NCBI RefSeq assembly: GCF_039534165.1
Contig: NZ_BAAAUX010000045.1
Span: 1 to 64,000, forward strand
Reading direction: 5' to 3'
Length of the DNA stretch: 64,000 nt
Source of the DNA: Saccharopolyspora_D taberi
Lineage (GTDB): Bacteria; Actinomycetota; Actinomycetes; Mycobacteriales; Pseudonocardiaceae
Shown: piece after piece, positions 1-8,833 of the stretch
Numbering within the stretch: the stretch's first letter is position 1
How the letters are laid out: every line of letters begins with the position of its first letter
Notes under the pieces: generated by a model
What the model saw: only the letters and a program-made list of their open reading frames with translations
What the model was told of the DNA's origin: nothing
The model's database searches: none
Position numbers and translations under genes: made by a program

Positions 1-720
1 CGGAGCCGGGTCGGGTGCGGCGGAGCGGCGGGACGCCGGGTCGAGCGGAGCCGGGTCGGGTGCGGCCGGGCGACGGGACGCAGAGTCCGGCGCGGCCGGG
101 TCGGGTGCGGCCGGGCGACGGGACACCGAGTCCAGCGCGGCCGGGTGGCGGGTCGGCGGATCGACCGGAGCCGGGTCCGGCACGGCGGAGCGGCCAGAGT
201 CCGGTGGCGAAGCCGGGTCCATCGCGGCGGCTCGGCGGGTCGGCGGGTCCAGCGGAGCTGGGTCCGGCGCGACCGGGCGGCGGGACGCAGAGTCCAGCAA
301 GGCCGGGTCCAGCGCGGCCGGATCCAGCGCGGCCGAGCGACGGGAATCCGGGTCCAGCGGAGACGGGTCCGGCGCGGCCGGGCGACGGGACGCCGAGTCC
401 AGCGCGGCCGGGCCTGACGCCGACGGACGGCGGGTCGGCGGGTCGACCGGAGACGGGTCCATCGCGGCGGGCCGGCGAGTCGGTGCATCCAGCGGGTCCG
501 GCGCGGCCGGACGGCGGGACGCCGGGTCCGGCGGAGCCGAGTCCAGCGCGGCATCGGCGGGATCGCGCTGGGCCGAGCGGCGGGACGCCGGATCCAGCGC
601 CGAAACCCGGTCCAGCGGCGGAGCCGCGGGGCGCGGACCGCGCGGCGGCGACGGGACGGCGGCCCGCCGGGTCGGCTCGGGCTCCTCGCCGAGATCGCCG
701 AGATCGCCGGGGTCAGCGGG
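1..720. repeat. Degenerate GC-rich repeats encoding the acyltransferase tail
   Basis: Bases 1 to about 720 are built from imperfect units such as GGGACGCCGAGTCCAGCGCG and CGGGTCCGGCGCGGCCGG, recurring at roughly 36 to 60 base spacing. In the minus frame of the acyltransferase they read as Asp-Pro-Ala-Ser-Arg-Arg style units. Long open frames on the other strand are by-products of this composition. Confidence 0.7.
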
Positions 721-1878
721 GCCGTCGAGGTCAGCAAGATCGCCGGGATCGCCACCGTCCGCGTCCGCCTCGGGTTCCTCCCGGGACTTGGCAGGCTTGC
801 GCTCCGGCGGGGTGATGTAGTGCCGCAGGCGCATGGTCGGTTCCTCGACGTAGCGCCAGGACAGCGTTCCCATCACGTACGCCAGCGGTGCCGCGCACAG
901 CAGCATCAGGTACTGGTTCGCGATCCCCGCCATCGCGAGCAGCTGCTGGATCGGGAAGCCCCAGACGTACACGCCGTAGCTGCCGTTGACCCAGACCCCC
1001 GGGACCTCCAGGCGGGACGGCCAGAAATGACCGGTGACGATCACCGCGTAGCTGACCGCGAAGCACATCCAGAACGAGCCGACCTGGTTGTTCGGCATCA
1101 GCGCCAGGACCGCCAGCCCGGCGATCGCCGCGGTCGGCGACAGCGGGATCCGGTACAGGTTGAGCACCACGCCCGCCGCGAACGCGACCAGGAACGCCAC
1201 CAGCGACTCGATCGGCACGCTCAGCAGCGAACCCGCCGACTCCGCGCCGGGCAGGTTCTCCAGGTGCCGGTCCCAGGCGATCAGCAGCACCAGCGCGACC
1301 ACCGCCAGCCAGCGGAACCGGTCCCGGCCCGCGCCGAGCAGCAGCAGGACGTACAGCCCGCCGTAGGCCAGCAGCTCCATCGGCAGCGTCCACAGCGAGC
1401 CGTTGACCGCGTCCGGCCACGGGTTGTCCAGGAACACCCCCGGCAGCTCGTGCTTGAGGGTCAGCAGGCCCGCGTTGTTGACGACGTACCCCCAGGTGCC
1501 GTTCGCACCGAAGTACTCGCCGACCGGGAGCTTGGTCACCATCGGCCCGATGATCAGCGCCATCCCCAGCGACACCGTGAGCATCGGCGGCCACAGCCGC
1601 AGGACCCGCTTGGCCGCGAACCTCGCCGGGTGCGGGTCGCGGATCCAGCTCTCGGTGATCTGGAAGCCGCTCAGGGCGAAGAAGCCCATGAGCACGCCCT
1701 CGTCGGGCTGGATCGGCCACTCCGGCGGGAACAGCTCGCCGGTACCGACCAGCGGTGAGCTGTGGCCGTAGATGACCACCAGCGCACCGATCATGCGCAG
1801 CCAGGCGAAGCCGTGGTTGGGCGGGGCGAACAGCTCCGGGCGGGCGTGGACGACTCGCGCCTCACCCACCCAGATCAC
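1..1878 (-). CDS. Acyltransferase-3 family membrane protein with long repetitive C-terminal tail (3' end outside window)
   Basis: Partial gene read leftward and open through base 1. It starts at about GTG 1878 (GTG 1869 is an alternative; GGGGGAAG lies upstream). The N-terminal segment reads ARPELFAPPNHGFAWLRMIG, then LVVIYGHSSPL and GFFALSGFQI, the pattern of acyltransferase-3 (OafA/NodX type) enzymes that O-acylate surface sugars or lipids at the membrane. The conserved GHSSPL His and many hydrophobic helices follow down to about base 840. After the motif MRLRHYITPPERK the frame becomes a hydrophilic tail of at least 280 residues, rich in Pro, Ala, Asp and Arg, with repeats such as DPASRRPAAPDP. 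The tail is probably cytoplasmic and its end is not visible. The neighbouring glycosyltransferase fusion fits a surface-polysaccharide role. The family is clear; the acyl acceptor is unknown. Confidence 0.85.
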   Translation of the reverse strand, partial: MIWVGEARVVHARPELFAPPNHGFAWLRMIGALVVIYGHSSPLVGTGELFPPEWPIQPDEGVLMGFFALSGFQITESWIRDPHPARFAAKRVLRLWPPMLTVSLGMALIIGPMVTKLPVGEYFGANGTWGYVVNNAGLLTLKHELPGVFLDNPWPDAVNGSLWTLPMELLAYGGLYVLLLLGAGRDRFRWLAVVALVLLIAWDRHLENLPGAESAGSLLSVPIESLVAFLVAFAAGVVLNLYRIPLSPTAAIAGLAVLALMPNNQVGSFWMCFAVSYAVIVTGHFWPSRLEVPGVWVNGSYGVYVWGFPIQQLLAMAGIANQYLMLLCAAPLAYVMGTLSWRYVEEPTMRLRHYITPPERKPAKSREEPEADADGGDPGDLADLDGPADPGDLGDLGEEPEPTRRAAVPSPPRGPRPAAPPLDRVSALDPASRRSAQRDPADAALDSAPPDPASRRPAAPDPLDAPTRRPAAMDPSPVDPPTRRPSASGPAALDSASRRPAAPDPSPLDPDSRRSAALDPAALDPALLDSASRRPVAPDPAPLDPPTRRAAAMDPASPPDSGRSAVPDPAPVDPPTRHPAALDSVSRRPAAPDPAAPDSASRRPAAPDPAPLDPASRRSAAPDPAP

Positions 1879-2126
1879 CCCATCACGCGAACTTCCCCCG
1901 CCATCCCTGGAACGCTGCGTAGCGTAGCCCGCCCCGGACGATCTATGGAGGCAGTTCACCCCTGTCCCCGAGCCCGGCCATCCGTCCGGAGCACCGGTCA
2001 CCGGCCGCAGGGCGTTCCACCTGCCGGATCGTTATCCGGCCGGTGCACCCGGCCGCGGGGCCTGGGTGCAAAATGGCGGTCGATCGCCATTTGGGGTGCG
2101 GTCGCCAATCCGGAAAGGGCGCATCG

Positions 2127-3455
2127 GTGACCTGGCAAGACGAGCTGCAACATCTCGACGCCGAACTCGCGGCAGGACGCATCTCCGCCGAGGAGTACCG
2201 CAACCGCCGGGACGCCGCGCTCGGTCGGGCCAAGGCGGAGGCCGAGTCCGGACCGTCGTCCGGCGGGTTCCCCGCGCAGCAGCCCGAGTCCGGACCGTCC
2301 TCCGGCGGATTCCCCGCGCAGCAGCCCGAGACGGGGCCGCCCTCGGGCGGATTCCCGCAGCAGCAGGAGTCGGGCCCCTCGTCCGGCGGGTTCCCCGCGC
2401 AGGACTCCGGCGGGTTCCCCCAGCAGGAAGCTCCGCAGCAGCAGGGCAGCCCGTTCCCGCCCGCGTTCAACTGGGGCACCGCCGCGCAGCAGCAACCGCA
2501 GCAGCCCGGGTCGAACGACGCGACGCAGGTCGTGCAGAACCCGCTGTTGCAGCAGCAGCCCGCGCAGCAGAGCGACAACGAGAGCACCCAGGTCGTCAAC
2601 CTCAACCAGACGCCGCCGCAGCAGCCCTGGCCCGGTCAGCAACAGCAGCAGGCCCAGTGGCCGCAGCAGCAGGGCTGGAACAACCCGGAGCCGCCGAGCA
2701 CGCCGTGGGGCGACGGTGACGTGCCCGCCACCGAGCACGGCGACACCAGCTGGATGCGGCAGGGCCCGGAGGTCTTCGACAGCGCGGGCAAGTCCGGCAA
2801 GGGCAAGATGATCGCCGGCGTGTCGATCGGCGCGGTGCTGCTGGTCGGCGTGATCGTCGCGGGCGTCTTCTACTTCACGTCCCAGGGCGGGGAGCAGCCG
2901 TCCCCGCAGAACCCGCCGACGGCGCAGCCGCAGACCCCGCCCACCAGCTCCCTGCCGGAACCGCCCGCGGCGAAGGCGCCCCCGGCGAGCTCGCAGGAGG
3001 TGCTGGTCGCCCTGCCCGGCGCGCCGAACCCGTGGAACGGCCCGCTGGACCCGGCCTCGCTCGGCGGCGGCAAGAGCGGCCTGCTCCAGCCGCAGGCGGT
3101 GCGCGACTTCGCGCTGCAGAACGGCTTCGTGGACGGCTGGTTCACCGGCAGCGCCGAGGGCACCACGCCGAAGACGACGCTGCTGGCGCTGCGGATGCCC
3201 GACCAGAACAGCGCCTCCGGCGTGGTCGAGAAGTACCTGGGCGCGCAGCAAGGTCTGTCCAGTGTGGACGACCTGTCCTTCCAGGGTGTGGACGTGGTCA
3301 ACACCGGCGGCACCTTCCGGACCGCCTACGTGGTGCACAACTGGGTCGTGATCGTCGACGTCAGCGCGGGGAACGACAAGCCCGCCGCCCGCGAGCTGTT
3401 CAAGTCCACGCTCGACCAGCAGTTGCAGCAGAGCCCGCCGACCGTGCGGAAGTGA
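2127..3455 (+). CDS. SHOCT-like, repeat-containing single-pass membrane protein
   Basis: About 442 residues, starting at GTG 2127 behind GGAAAGGG. The first 35 residues (TWQDELQHLDAELAAGRIS) resemble a SHOCT-type short helical module. Next comes a low-complexity Gln/Pro/Ser/Gly region with four to five copies of a 14-residue unit of type ESGPSSGGFPAQQP (about residues 40-100) and further poly-Gln stretches. One transmembrane segment, MIAGVSIGAVLLVGVIVAGV, lies at about residues 230-250. The remaining 190 residues, after a Pro-rich linker, should be outside the membrane and form an unrecognised globular domain. The layout (cytoplasmic disordered tail, one helix, exported domain) is common in actinobacterial envelope proteins. 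Function unknown. It stands alone, and the palindromic element at 3464 lies just downstream. Confidence 0.8.
   Translation: MTWQDELQHLDAELAAGRISAEEYRNRRDAALGRAKAEAESGPSSGGFPAQQPESGPSSGGFPAQQPETGPPSGGFPQQQESGPSSGGFPAQDSGGFPQQEAPQQQGSPFPPAFNWGTAAQQQPQQPGSNDATQVVQNPLLQQQPAQQSDNESTQVVNLNQTPPQQPWPGQQQQQAQWPQQQGWNNPEPPSTPWGDGDVPATEHGDTSWMRQGPEVFDSAGKSGKGKMIAGVSIGAVLLVGVIVAGVFYFTSQGGEQPSPQNPPTAQPQTPPTSSLPEPPAAKAPPASSQEVLVALPGAPNPWNGPLDPASLGGGKSGLLQPQAVRDFALQNGFVDGWFTGSAEGTTPKTTLLALRMPDQNSASGVVEKYLGAQQGLSSVDDLSFQGVDVVNTGGTFRTAYVVHNWVVIVDVSAGNDKPAARELFKSTLDQQLQQSPPTVRK
2240..2420 (+). repeat. Tandem coding repeats (SGPSSGGFPAQQPE type)
   Basis: Roughly 42-base units with core TCCGGCGG(G/A)TTCCCCGCGCAGCA recur inside the SHOCT-like protein gene, giving in-frame copies of a Ser/Gly/Phe-Pro/Gln-Gln peptide. 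Copy number could vary between strains. Confidence 0.7.
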
Positions 3456-3463
3456 TCTGAGTA

Positions 3464-3710
3464 CCTGTCTTTGATCTCGTCTTGCTCAGCGGTGCAGGTA
3501 GCGGAACCTCAGAACTTGTCTTTGAACTCGTCTTGCGTAGCGGTGCGAGCAGCGGAACCTCAGGCGCCCGCTGGCTGCGGTAACTTTTTCCGACGTATGC
3601 CAATACGACGGAAAAAGCTGTCCTCGCCAGCGAACGCCTGAGAACCCGCGGCGGTGCCGGTTGCGTGCGTGGGCCAAGCGGCTGACGCCGCTTCGAAGAT
3701 CAAAAACAGG
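3464..3710. repeat. Nested palindromic intergenic element, about 245 bp
   Basis: The centre is a near-perfect hairpin: CTTTTTCCGACGTAT (3584-3598) pairs with ATACGACGGAAAAAG (3603-3617), one mismatch, loop GCCA. Around the same centre, CAGGCGCCCGCTGGC (3561-3575) pairs with GCCAGCGAACGCCTG (3626-3640). The outer ends CCTGTCTTTGATCTCG (3464-3479) and CGAAGATCAAAAACAGG (3694-3710) are inverted copies. The left arm holds two direct copies of a roughly 50-base unit beginning TGTCTTTGA and ending GCGGAACCTCAG (about 3466-3562). Nothing here looks coding. It may be a miniature inverted-repeat element or a REP/cruciform-type sequence. Confidence 0.7.
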
Positions 3711-3724
3711 CTCTCTGACGCGAA

Positions 3725-3760
3725 GAACGGGCGGGATGCGGCGAAGCATCCCGCCCGTTC
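3725..3760 (-). terminator. Hairpin terminator of the methyltransferase/glycosyltransferase gene
   Basis: Perfect 15-bp stem GAACGGGCGGGATGC / GCATCCCGCCCGTTC with a 6-base loop, 9 bases beyond the stop at 3769 of the leftward gene. There is no strong U-tract, as is usual for this GC range. Confidence 0.75.
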
Positions 3761-3768
3761 TGCTTCGG

Positions 3769-6700
3769 TCAGGCGGTGGCGGCGAGCAGCGCGCGCAGCG
3801 CGGCGAGGGAGACCGCGGGGCCGAACTGGGCGTCGACCGCGGCCTTGCCCGCGTCCGACAGCCGCCGCCAGGTCTGGTCGTCGGTGAGCAGCCGGACCAC
3901 GGCGTCGGCGAGGCCGCGGGCGTCGTCGGCGACCAGGACGTCCCGGTCGTCGGCCAGGTGCATGCCCTCGGTCGCGACCGAGGTCCCCACGACGGGAACG
4001 CCGCTGCCCAGGCTCTCGCCGACCTTGCCCTTGACGCCGGCGCCGAACCGCAGCGGAGCCAGCGTCACGCGGCTGCGCTGGTACATCGGCGCCAGGTCGG
4101 CGACCCAGCCGTGCACCTCGACGCCCTTGCCCGCAAGCGAAAGCACGTCCTCGGTGGGGTTGCTGCCGACGACGTGCAGCACCGCGTCCGGGCACTTCTC
4201 CCGCACCAGCGGCATGATCTCCTCGGCCGCCCAGCGTGCCGCGTCGCCGTTCGGCGGGTGGTCGAAGCTGCCGACGAACAGCACGTCGCGCCGCCCTTCC
4301 GGCCGCGCCGGGCGCCGGTCGACCTCGTGCACGTTCGACAGCACCCGCACGTCGGCCTCCGGCACCAGCTCGGCCAGCAGCCGCTGTTCGGCCTCCGACA
4401 CGACGAACGTGACGTCGCAGCTGCGGGTCAGGCCCAGCTCCATCTGCCGCGACGCGAACGCCTTGCGGCGCAGCGCTTCCGCCCCCGCGGTGTCGCCTTC
4501 TGCCTCGGCGAGCGCAGCCTGCCGCTCCAGCCGCAGGAAGTGCACGTCAACCGTGTCGTAAGCGACGACCGCCTGCGGCGCGCAGGTGCGCAGCTCCTCC
4601 AGCAGGCTCCACGCGACCTGCGGGCGGGACAGCAGCGCGAGCGAGATCTCCGACCCGGCCTCGGCCAGGAACGCCTGCTGGAGCTCCGGCGCGGGCAGCA
4701 CGGTGACGCCGAGCTGCTGGAGGTCGGTGGTGTAGGGCTCCAGCCGGGCGTGGTTGCCGGGGAAGAACACCACCCGGCAGCCCAGCTCCACCAGCTGCCG
4801 GAGGATGCGGCGGATCCGCACCGAGCCGGAGTCGAAGTCCGGGCGCGGGACCTGGTGGTCCTTGACCAGCACGATCGGGCCGCGGTGACCCGCGCTGCCG
4901 CGCTGGCGCGCCAGCCACAGGTTGCGCGGCGAGGCTTCCGGCAGGTGCTCGGCGGCCAGCGTGTCCGCCCACTTCTCGACGAACGCCTCGCGGTTTAGCT
5001 CCTGGTGGCGCTTCACGCCGCTGTTGAGGTCCGTGCCGTTGGACACGCCCTCGTGGTGCACGACCACGGCCTTGGGCTGCACGACGGTCCGGTAACCGGC
5101 CGCCCGGACCGCGAACGCGAGGTCGGTGTCCTCGTAGTAGGCCGGGGCGAACCGGGTGTCGAAGCCGCCGACCTGGCGGAACACCTCGGCGCGCACCAGG
5201 ATCGCCGCGCCGGAGCAGTAGTCGACGTCGCGAACGTTGCCGAACTCCGCGCCGTTCGGGTCGCCGCCGCGGCCGTAGTTCCAGCCGTTGCCGTCGGACC
5301 AGACGATGCCGCCGCACTCCTGGAGCCTGCCGTCCGGGTAGACGAGCTTCGCGCCGACCAGGCCGATCCGCTCGTCGGAGGTCATGGTCTCCATCAGGAC
5401 GTCCAGCCAGGACTCGGTGACCTCGGCGTCGTTGTTCAGGAAGAACAGGTGCTCGCCGCGGGCGTGCTCGGCGCCGAGGTTGCAGGCGCCGATGAAGCCG
5501 AGGTTGCGCTCGGCGCGGACCAGCCGCACTCCCTCGCAGGCGGCGAGCTTCTCGGCGCTGTCGTCCGGGGAGGCGTCGTCGACCACGATCACCTCGAACG
5601 GCACCGACACCAGGTGCCCGCCCAGGAACCGCAGGCACTGCCGGGTGTAGGGCCACTTCCCGTGCACCGGCACGATCACGCTGACCACCGGCCGGTCGCT
5701 GTGCGGAACCGGCAGCGGACCGGTCTCCACCGCCTCGACCTCGGTCCGCACGCCGGGCTTGCGGCCCAGCGCGATCTCGTAGACGTCCCGGCGCGCGGTG
5801 CCGCGCGGTGCCACCCGCTCCACGACCTGCCGGTACTTCGACACCGCGCGCTGCACCAGCGCGGAGTTCTGCGCCGCCAGCTCGGCGTTCTCCGCGCTCA
5901 GCTCCGCCGAGCGCTGCTCGGCGTCCGCGGCCCGCCCCTCCAGGTGCGCGACGCTGCCCCGCAACCACTCGATCCGCGCCGCGTCCCGCTCCGCGCTCCG
6001 CCCGGCCTCCGCCAGCTCGGCATCGGCCGCCGCGCGTTCCCGCTCCGCGGTCTCGGCGCGCTGCTCCTCGGCCTGCCGCAGCGACTCCAGGCGTGCGATG
6101 GCCGCCTTCAGCTCCTCGGCTTCGGCGCGGCTGCGCTGGTAGAGCTCGTTGAGCTTGGCGACGTCGGCGACCGCCGAGTCGCGCTGCTCGACGACCGCGT
6201 CACCGGCGCCGCGCGCGAGCGTGAGGTCGGCGTCGAGCAGCACCGCGGCGGCGGGCAGCTTGGGAAGCGGCTTGTCCGAGGCGAAGCCGACGAGGTAGGT
6301 GTGCGGCAGGCCCTGCTCGACCGTCCAGCCCGGCCCCTGCCTGCGCAGCGTCTGCAACCGGACGCCCTCGATCGCCGCGTCCGGGTCGCCGGGGTCGGCC
6401 GCCGACAGCACCGAGCCGACCGCCACGTTCTGCCGGAGCATCGCGACGTGCCGGAAGGCGCCCTCCAGCAGGGACTCGAACTCGCCCGCGGTGAGCTCCT
6501 TGACGTGGAACGGGTTGTCGTTGCCGTGCTCGTGCTGGTAGACGGCCGTGTCCGGGGTGCTGACCAGCAGCAGCCCGCCGCGCACCATGCGGGCGCGGAC
6601 CAGGGCCAGCACGGCGTCGTGCTCGGCGACGTGCTCGATGGCCTCGAAGCAGACGACCACGTCGAAGGGCTTCTCGTCGGCCAGCAGCTCGGGATCCGTG

Positions 6701-6987
6701 ATCGATCCGGCGCGGAAGGTGACGTCGCGGCCACCGTAGGTCCGGTTGGCGTGCTCGACGGTGGCCTCGTCGATGTCGACACCGACGACCTCGGCGCCCG
6801 CGGCCGCCAGCAGCGCGGCGCCGTAGCCCTCGCCGCACGCGAGGTCGAGCACCCGCTTGCCCCGCACGAACCGGGCCGCGAGCGCGTAGCGGTGGTAGTG
6901 CTCGTAGATCACCTGGACGTCGTCGGCCCACGGAACGCAGCGTTCCCCGGTCCAGTCGATGAGCCGCCGGTCGGTGTTGTCGTCCAT
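3769..6987 (-). CDS. Methyltransferase-GT2-GT4 multidomain glycosyltransferase
   Basis: A 1072-residue fusion starting at ATG 6987 behind GAGGGAC. Residues about 27-165 are a SAM-dependent class I methyltransferase (VLDLACGEGYG at 46-56, then GVDID). Residues about 265-390 are rich in Ala, Glu and Arg and likely coiled coil. Residues about 425-640 form a family 2 glycosyltransferase (VSVIVPVHG, VVDDASPDDS, FLNNDAE as the acidic metal-binding site). Residues about 700-1065 form a family 4-like glycosyltransferase (VLFVGSFDHPPN; LAPLRFGAGVKGKVGESLGS for nucleotide-sugar binding). Such proteins assemble and methyl-cap surface glycans. No signal peptide, so cytoplasmic. With the acyltransferase at 1-1878 it suggests a small surface-glycan region; sugar specificity cannot be read. 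Confidence 0.9.
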   Translation of the reverse strand: MDDNTDRRLIDWTGERCVPWADDVQVIYEHYHRYALAARFVRGKRVLDLACGEGYGAALLAAAGAEVVGVDIDEATVEHANRTYGGRDVTFRAGSITDPELLADEKPFDVVVCFEAIEHVAEHDAVLALVRARMVRGGLLLVSTPDTAVYQHEHGNDNPFHVKELTAGEFESLLEGAFRHVAMLRQNVAVGSVLSAADPGDPDAAIEGVRLQTLRRQGPGWTVEQGLPHTYLVGFASDKPLPKLPAAAVLLDADLTLARGAGDAVVEQRDSAVADVAKLNELYQRSRAEAEELKAAIARLESLRQAEEQRAETAERERAAADAELAEAGRSAERDAARIEWLRGSVAHLEGRAADAEQRSAELSAENAELAAQNSALVQRAVSKYRQVVERVAPRGTARRDVYEIALGRKPGVRTEVEAVETGPLPVPHSDRPVVSVIVPVHGKWPYTRQCLRFLGGHLVSVPFEVIVVDDASPDDSAEKLAACEGVRLVRAERNLGFIGACNLGAEHARGEHLFFLNNDAEVTESWLDVLMETMTSDERIGLVGAKLVYPDGRLQECGGIVWSDGNGWNYGRGGDPNGAEFGNVRDVDYCSGAAILVRAEVFRQVGGFDTRFAPAYYEDTDLAFAVRAAGYRTVVQPKAVVVHHEGVSNGTDLNSGVKRHQELNREAFVEKWADTLAAEHLPEASPRNLWLARQRGSAGHRGPIVLVKDHQVPRPDFDSGSVRIRRILRQLVELGCRVVFFPGNHARLEPYTTDLQQLGVTVLPAPELQQAFLAEAGSEISLALLSRPQVAWSLLEELRTCAPQAVVAYDTVDVHFLRLERQAALAEAEGDTAGAEALRRKAFASRQMELGLTRSCDVTFVVSEAEQRLLAELVPEADVRVLSNVHEVDRRPARPEGRRDVLFVGSFDHPPNGDAARWAAEEIMPLVREKCPDAVLHVVGSNPTEDVLSLAGKGVEVHGWVADLAPMYQRSRVTLAPLRFGAGVKGKVGESLGSGVPVVGTSVATEGMHLADDRDVLVADDARGLADAVVRLLTDDQTWRRLSDAGKAAVDAQFGPAVSLAALRALLAATA

Positions 6988-7134
6988 CTCGTCCCTCGCC
7001 CGCGTGAATTCTGCTGGCAGGCTAGCGCGTCGCGATCGGCGCGCGGTCCCGGATCGGACCGGCCGGGAACGGCCTTCATGAAAAAGCTCTCATCCCGCCT
7101 TCATCGGAGTTCGCCCGGTCGGGAGGTAACAGTG

Positions 7135-7389
7135 GTGGGCATGAGGTCGGTTCCCCGCACGGTCCTGCTGATCGCGGCGCTCGCGCTGCCGATCGCGGCC
7201 GTTCTGGTCAGCTTCGCCGTCACCGACGGCCCGCGGACGCCGGACGTGCCCGCGCGGGTGGAGATAGGCAGCTCACCGGGCCCGGACCCGACGGTCGCGC
7301 CCGCGCCGCCGCCCCCCGAGCACCCGCCCGCCCAGCTCCCGCCGCCGAAGCCGGACGATGACGACGACGAAGACGACCTCGATGACTGA
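7135..7389 (+). CDS. Small secreted acidic protein preceding the two-component system
   Basis: About 84 residues. Starts GTG 7132, GTG 7135 and ATG 7141 share the frame; GGGAGG at 7121-7126 best suits 7135. The N-terminus RSVPRTVLLIAALALPIAAV is a signal peptide or signal anchor, followed by SFAVTDGPRTPDVPARVEIG, a Pro-rich stretch and a C-terminal run dominated by Asp and Glu. This matches the short proteins called small secreted hydrophilic protein that lie immediately before a sensor kinase in Streptomyces. Its stop overlaps the kinase start by 8 bases, so the two are probably translationally coupled. A role as accessory sensor or cation-binding partner of the kinase is inference. Confidence 0.75.
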   Translation: MGMRSVPRTVLLIAALALPIAAVLVSFAVTDGPRTPDVPARVEIGSSPGPDPTVAPAPPPPEHPPAQLPPPKPDDDDDEDDLDD

Positions 7390-8833
7390 GCCGGTTCAAA
7401 GGCAGGGCACGGTGCGCAGGCAGGGCACCCGGATCCCGGCTCGCGCGCAGATCATGGGCTGGATGCTGCTCGTGCTGGTGGTGGTGCTGCTGGCCGTGGT
7501 GCTGCTGGTGCGGCAGTTCCTGCACAACGACGTCCGCAACCAGGTCACCGCCGCGATGGAGCAGGAGGCGCGGGAGTTCACCGCGTTCGCCGAGACCGGG
7601 CGGCATCCGGTCACCCGGCAGCTGCTGACCGATCCGCGCACGCTGTTCCGCTCCTACCTGGAGACCCAGTACCCGGACGCGGCCGAGGCGCTGGTGGGCG
7701 TGTGGCGCACCCCGGCCGGGCTGGAGCCAGTGACGCAGGCGCCGGACCGGTTCAAGGCGCTGGCCGCGGATCCGGTGCTGCTCGCGCAGATCGTCGACTC
7801 GCCGGAGCACTTCGGCACGGTCCAGACGGCAGCGGGCGAGATGCGCTGGGTCAAGGTGCGCGCGGTCAACGACGGCATCGACGGCTGGTTCGTCACCGAG
7901 CACTACCCGGCGGAGGCCACCGCCGACGCCGACCAGACCGTGCGGATGCTGCTGCTGGTCAGCGCGTTGGGCGTGCTGTTCGCGGCGATCGCGTCGTGGG
8001 TGGTGGCGGCCCAGATCCTCGCGCCGGTGCGCACCGTCCGGCAGGCCGCGGCCGAGATCAGCGAGCACGACCTGACCCGCCGCATCCCGGTCGAGGGCCG
8101 CGACGACATCGCGGCGCTGGCCGATCAGTTCAACGCGATGCTCGACCGGCTGGAGGACGCCTTCCGCACCCAGCGGCAGTTCGTCGACGACGCGAGCCAC
8201 GAGCTGCGGACGCCGATCACGATCGTGCGCGGAAACCTCGAACTGCTCGGCGACGACCCGGCCGAACGGGAGGAGGTGGTCCGGCTGTGCACCGACGAGC
8301 TGGACCGGATGACCCGGATCGTGGAGGACCTGCTGATCCTGGCCAAGTCCGAGCGGCCGGACTTCGTCTCCCGGGCCCCGGTGTCGCTGGCGGAGCTGAC
8401 CAGCGACATCGAGGCCAAGGTCCGCTCGATCGCGGACCGCAGGTGGCTGCTGGACGGCATCGGCGAGGGCGAGGTGCCGCTCGACGAGCAGCGGGTGACC
8501 CAGGCGATGGTGCAGCTCGCGCAGAACGCGGTGCAGCACACCGAGCCGGGGTCGGAGATCCGGATCGGTTCGCGGCTGGACCGCGAGCACGTGCGGCTGT
8601 GGGTCGCCGACCGCGGGCCGGGGGTCGACCCGGCGGAGGTCGAGCAGATCTTCGAGCGGTTCGCGCACGGCAGCGGTCCCGGGCGCGGCGGCGCGGGCCT
8701 GGGGCTGGCGATCGTCAAGGCCATCGCCGACGCGCACCACGGCCGGGTGCTGGTGCGCTCCGAGCCGGGCCGCGGCGCGACCTTCGAGTTGGAACTGCCC
8801 GTCACCGAGACCGTTGAGGAGCAGCACCCATGA
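7382..8833 (+). CDS. Sensor histidine kinase (HAMP, HisKA, HATPase)
   Basis: 483 residues from ATG 7382. A transmembrane helix at about residues 22-46 (MGWMLLVLVVVLLAVVLLV) and another near 183-205 enclose an extracytoplasmic sensor region. A HAMP linker follows, then the H-box DDASHELRTPITIVRGNLEL with phospho-accepting His at about residue 273, then ATP-binding N box (QLAQNAVQHT), G1 (DRGPGVDP) and G2 (GAGLGLAIV). It autophosphorylates and passes phosphate to the regulator encoded next, whose ATG overlaps its TGA (ATGA). The acidic secreted protein upstream overlaps its start. The signal is unknown. Confidence 0.95.
   Translation: MTEPVQRQGTVRRQGTRIPARAQIMGWMLLVLVVVLLAVVLLVRQFLHNDVRNQVTAAMEQEAREFTAFAETGRHPVTRQLLTDPRTLFRSYLETQYPDAAEALVGVWRTPAGLEPVTQAPDRFKALAADPVLLAQIVDSPEHFGTVQTAAGEMRWVKVRAVNDGIDGWFVTEHYPAEATADADQTVRMLLLVSALGVLFAAIASWVVAAQILAPVRTVRQAAAEISEHDLTRRIPVEGRDDIAALADQFNAMLDRLEDAFRTQRQFVDDASHELRTPITIVRGNLELLGDDPAEREEVVRLCTDELDRMTRIVEDLLILAKSERPDFVSRAPVSLAELTSDIEAKVRSIADRRWLLDGIGEGEVPLDEQRVTQAMVQLAQNAVQHTEPGSEIRIGSRLDREHVRLWVADRGPGVDPAEVEQIFERFAHGSGPGRGGAGLGLAIVKAIADAHHGRVLVRSEPGRGATFELELPVTETVEEQHP

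Noticed and set aside
15..815. Rightward repetitive open frame of 266 residues
   Set aside because: It is the antisense of the acyltransferase tail repeats and translates to Arg/Pro/Gly strings; the leftward frame joins a genuine membrane domain.
820..1771. Long rightward open frames opposite the acyltransferase
   Set aside because: Poor amino-acid composition (Arg, Gln and His runs); the leftward frame has conserved acyltransferase motifs.
3464..3710. Insertion sequence
   Set aside because: No transposase frame and no target duplication seen; called a palindromic element only.
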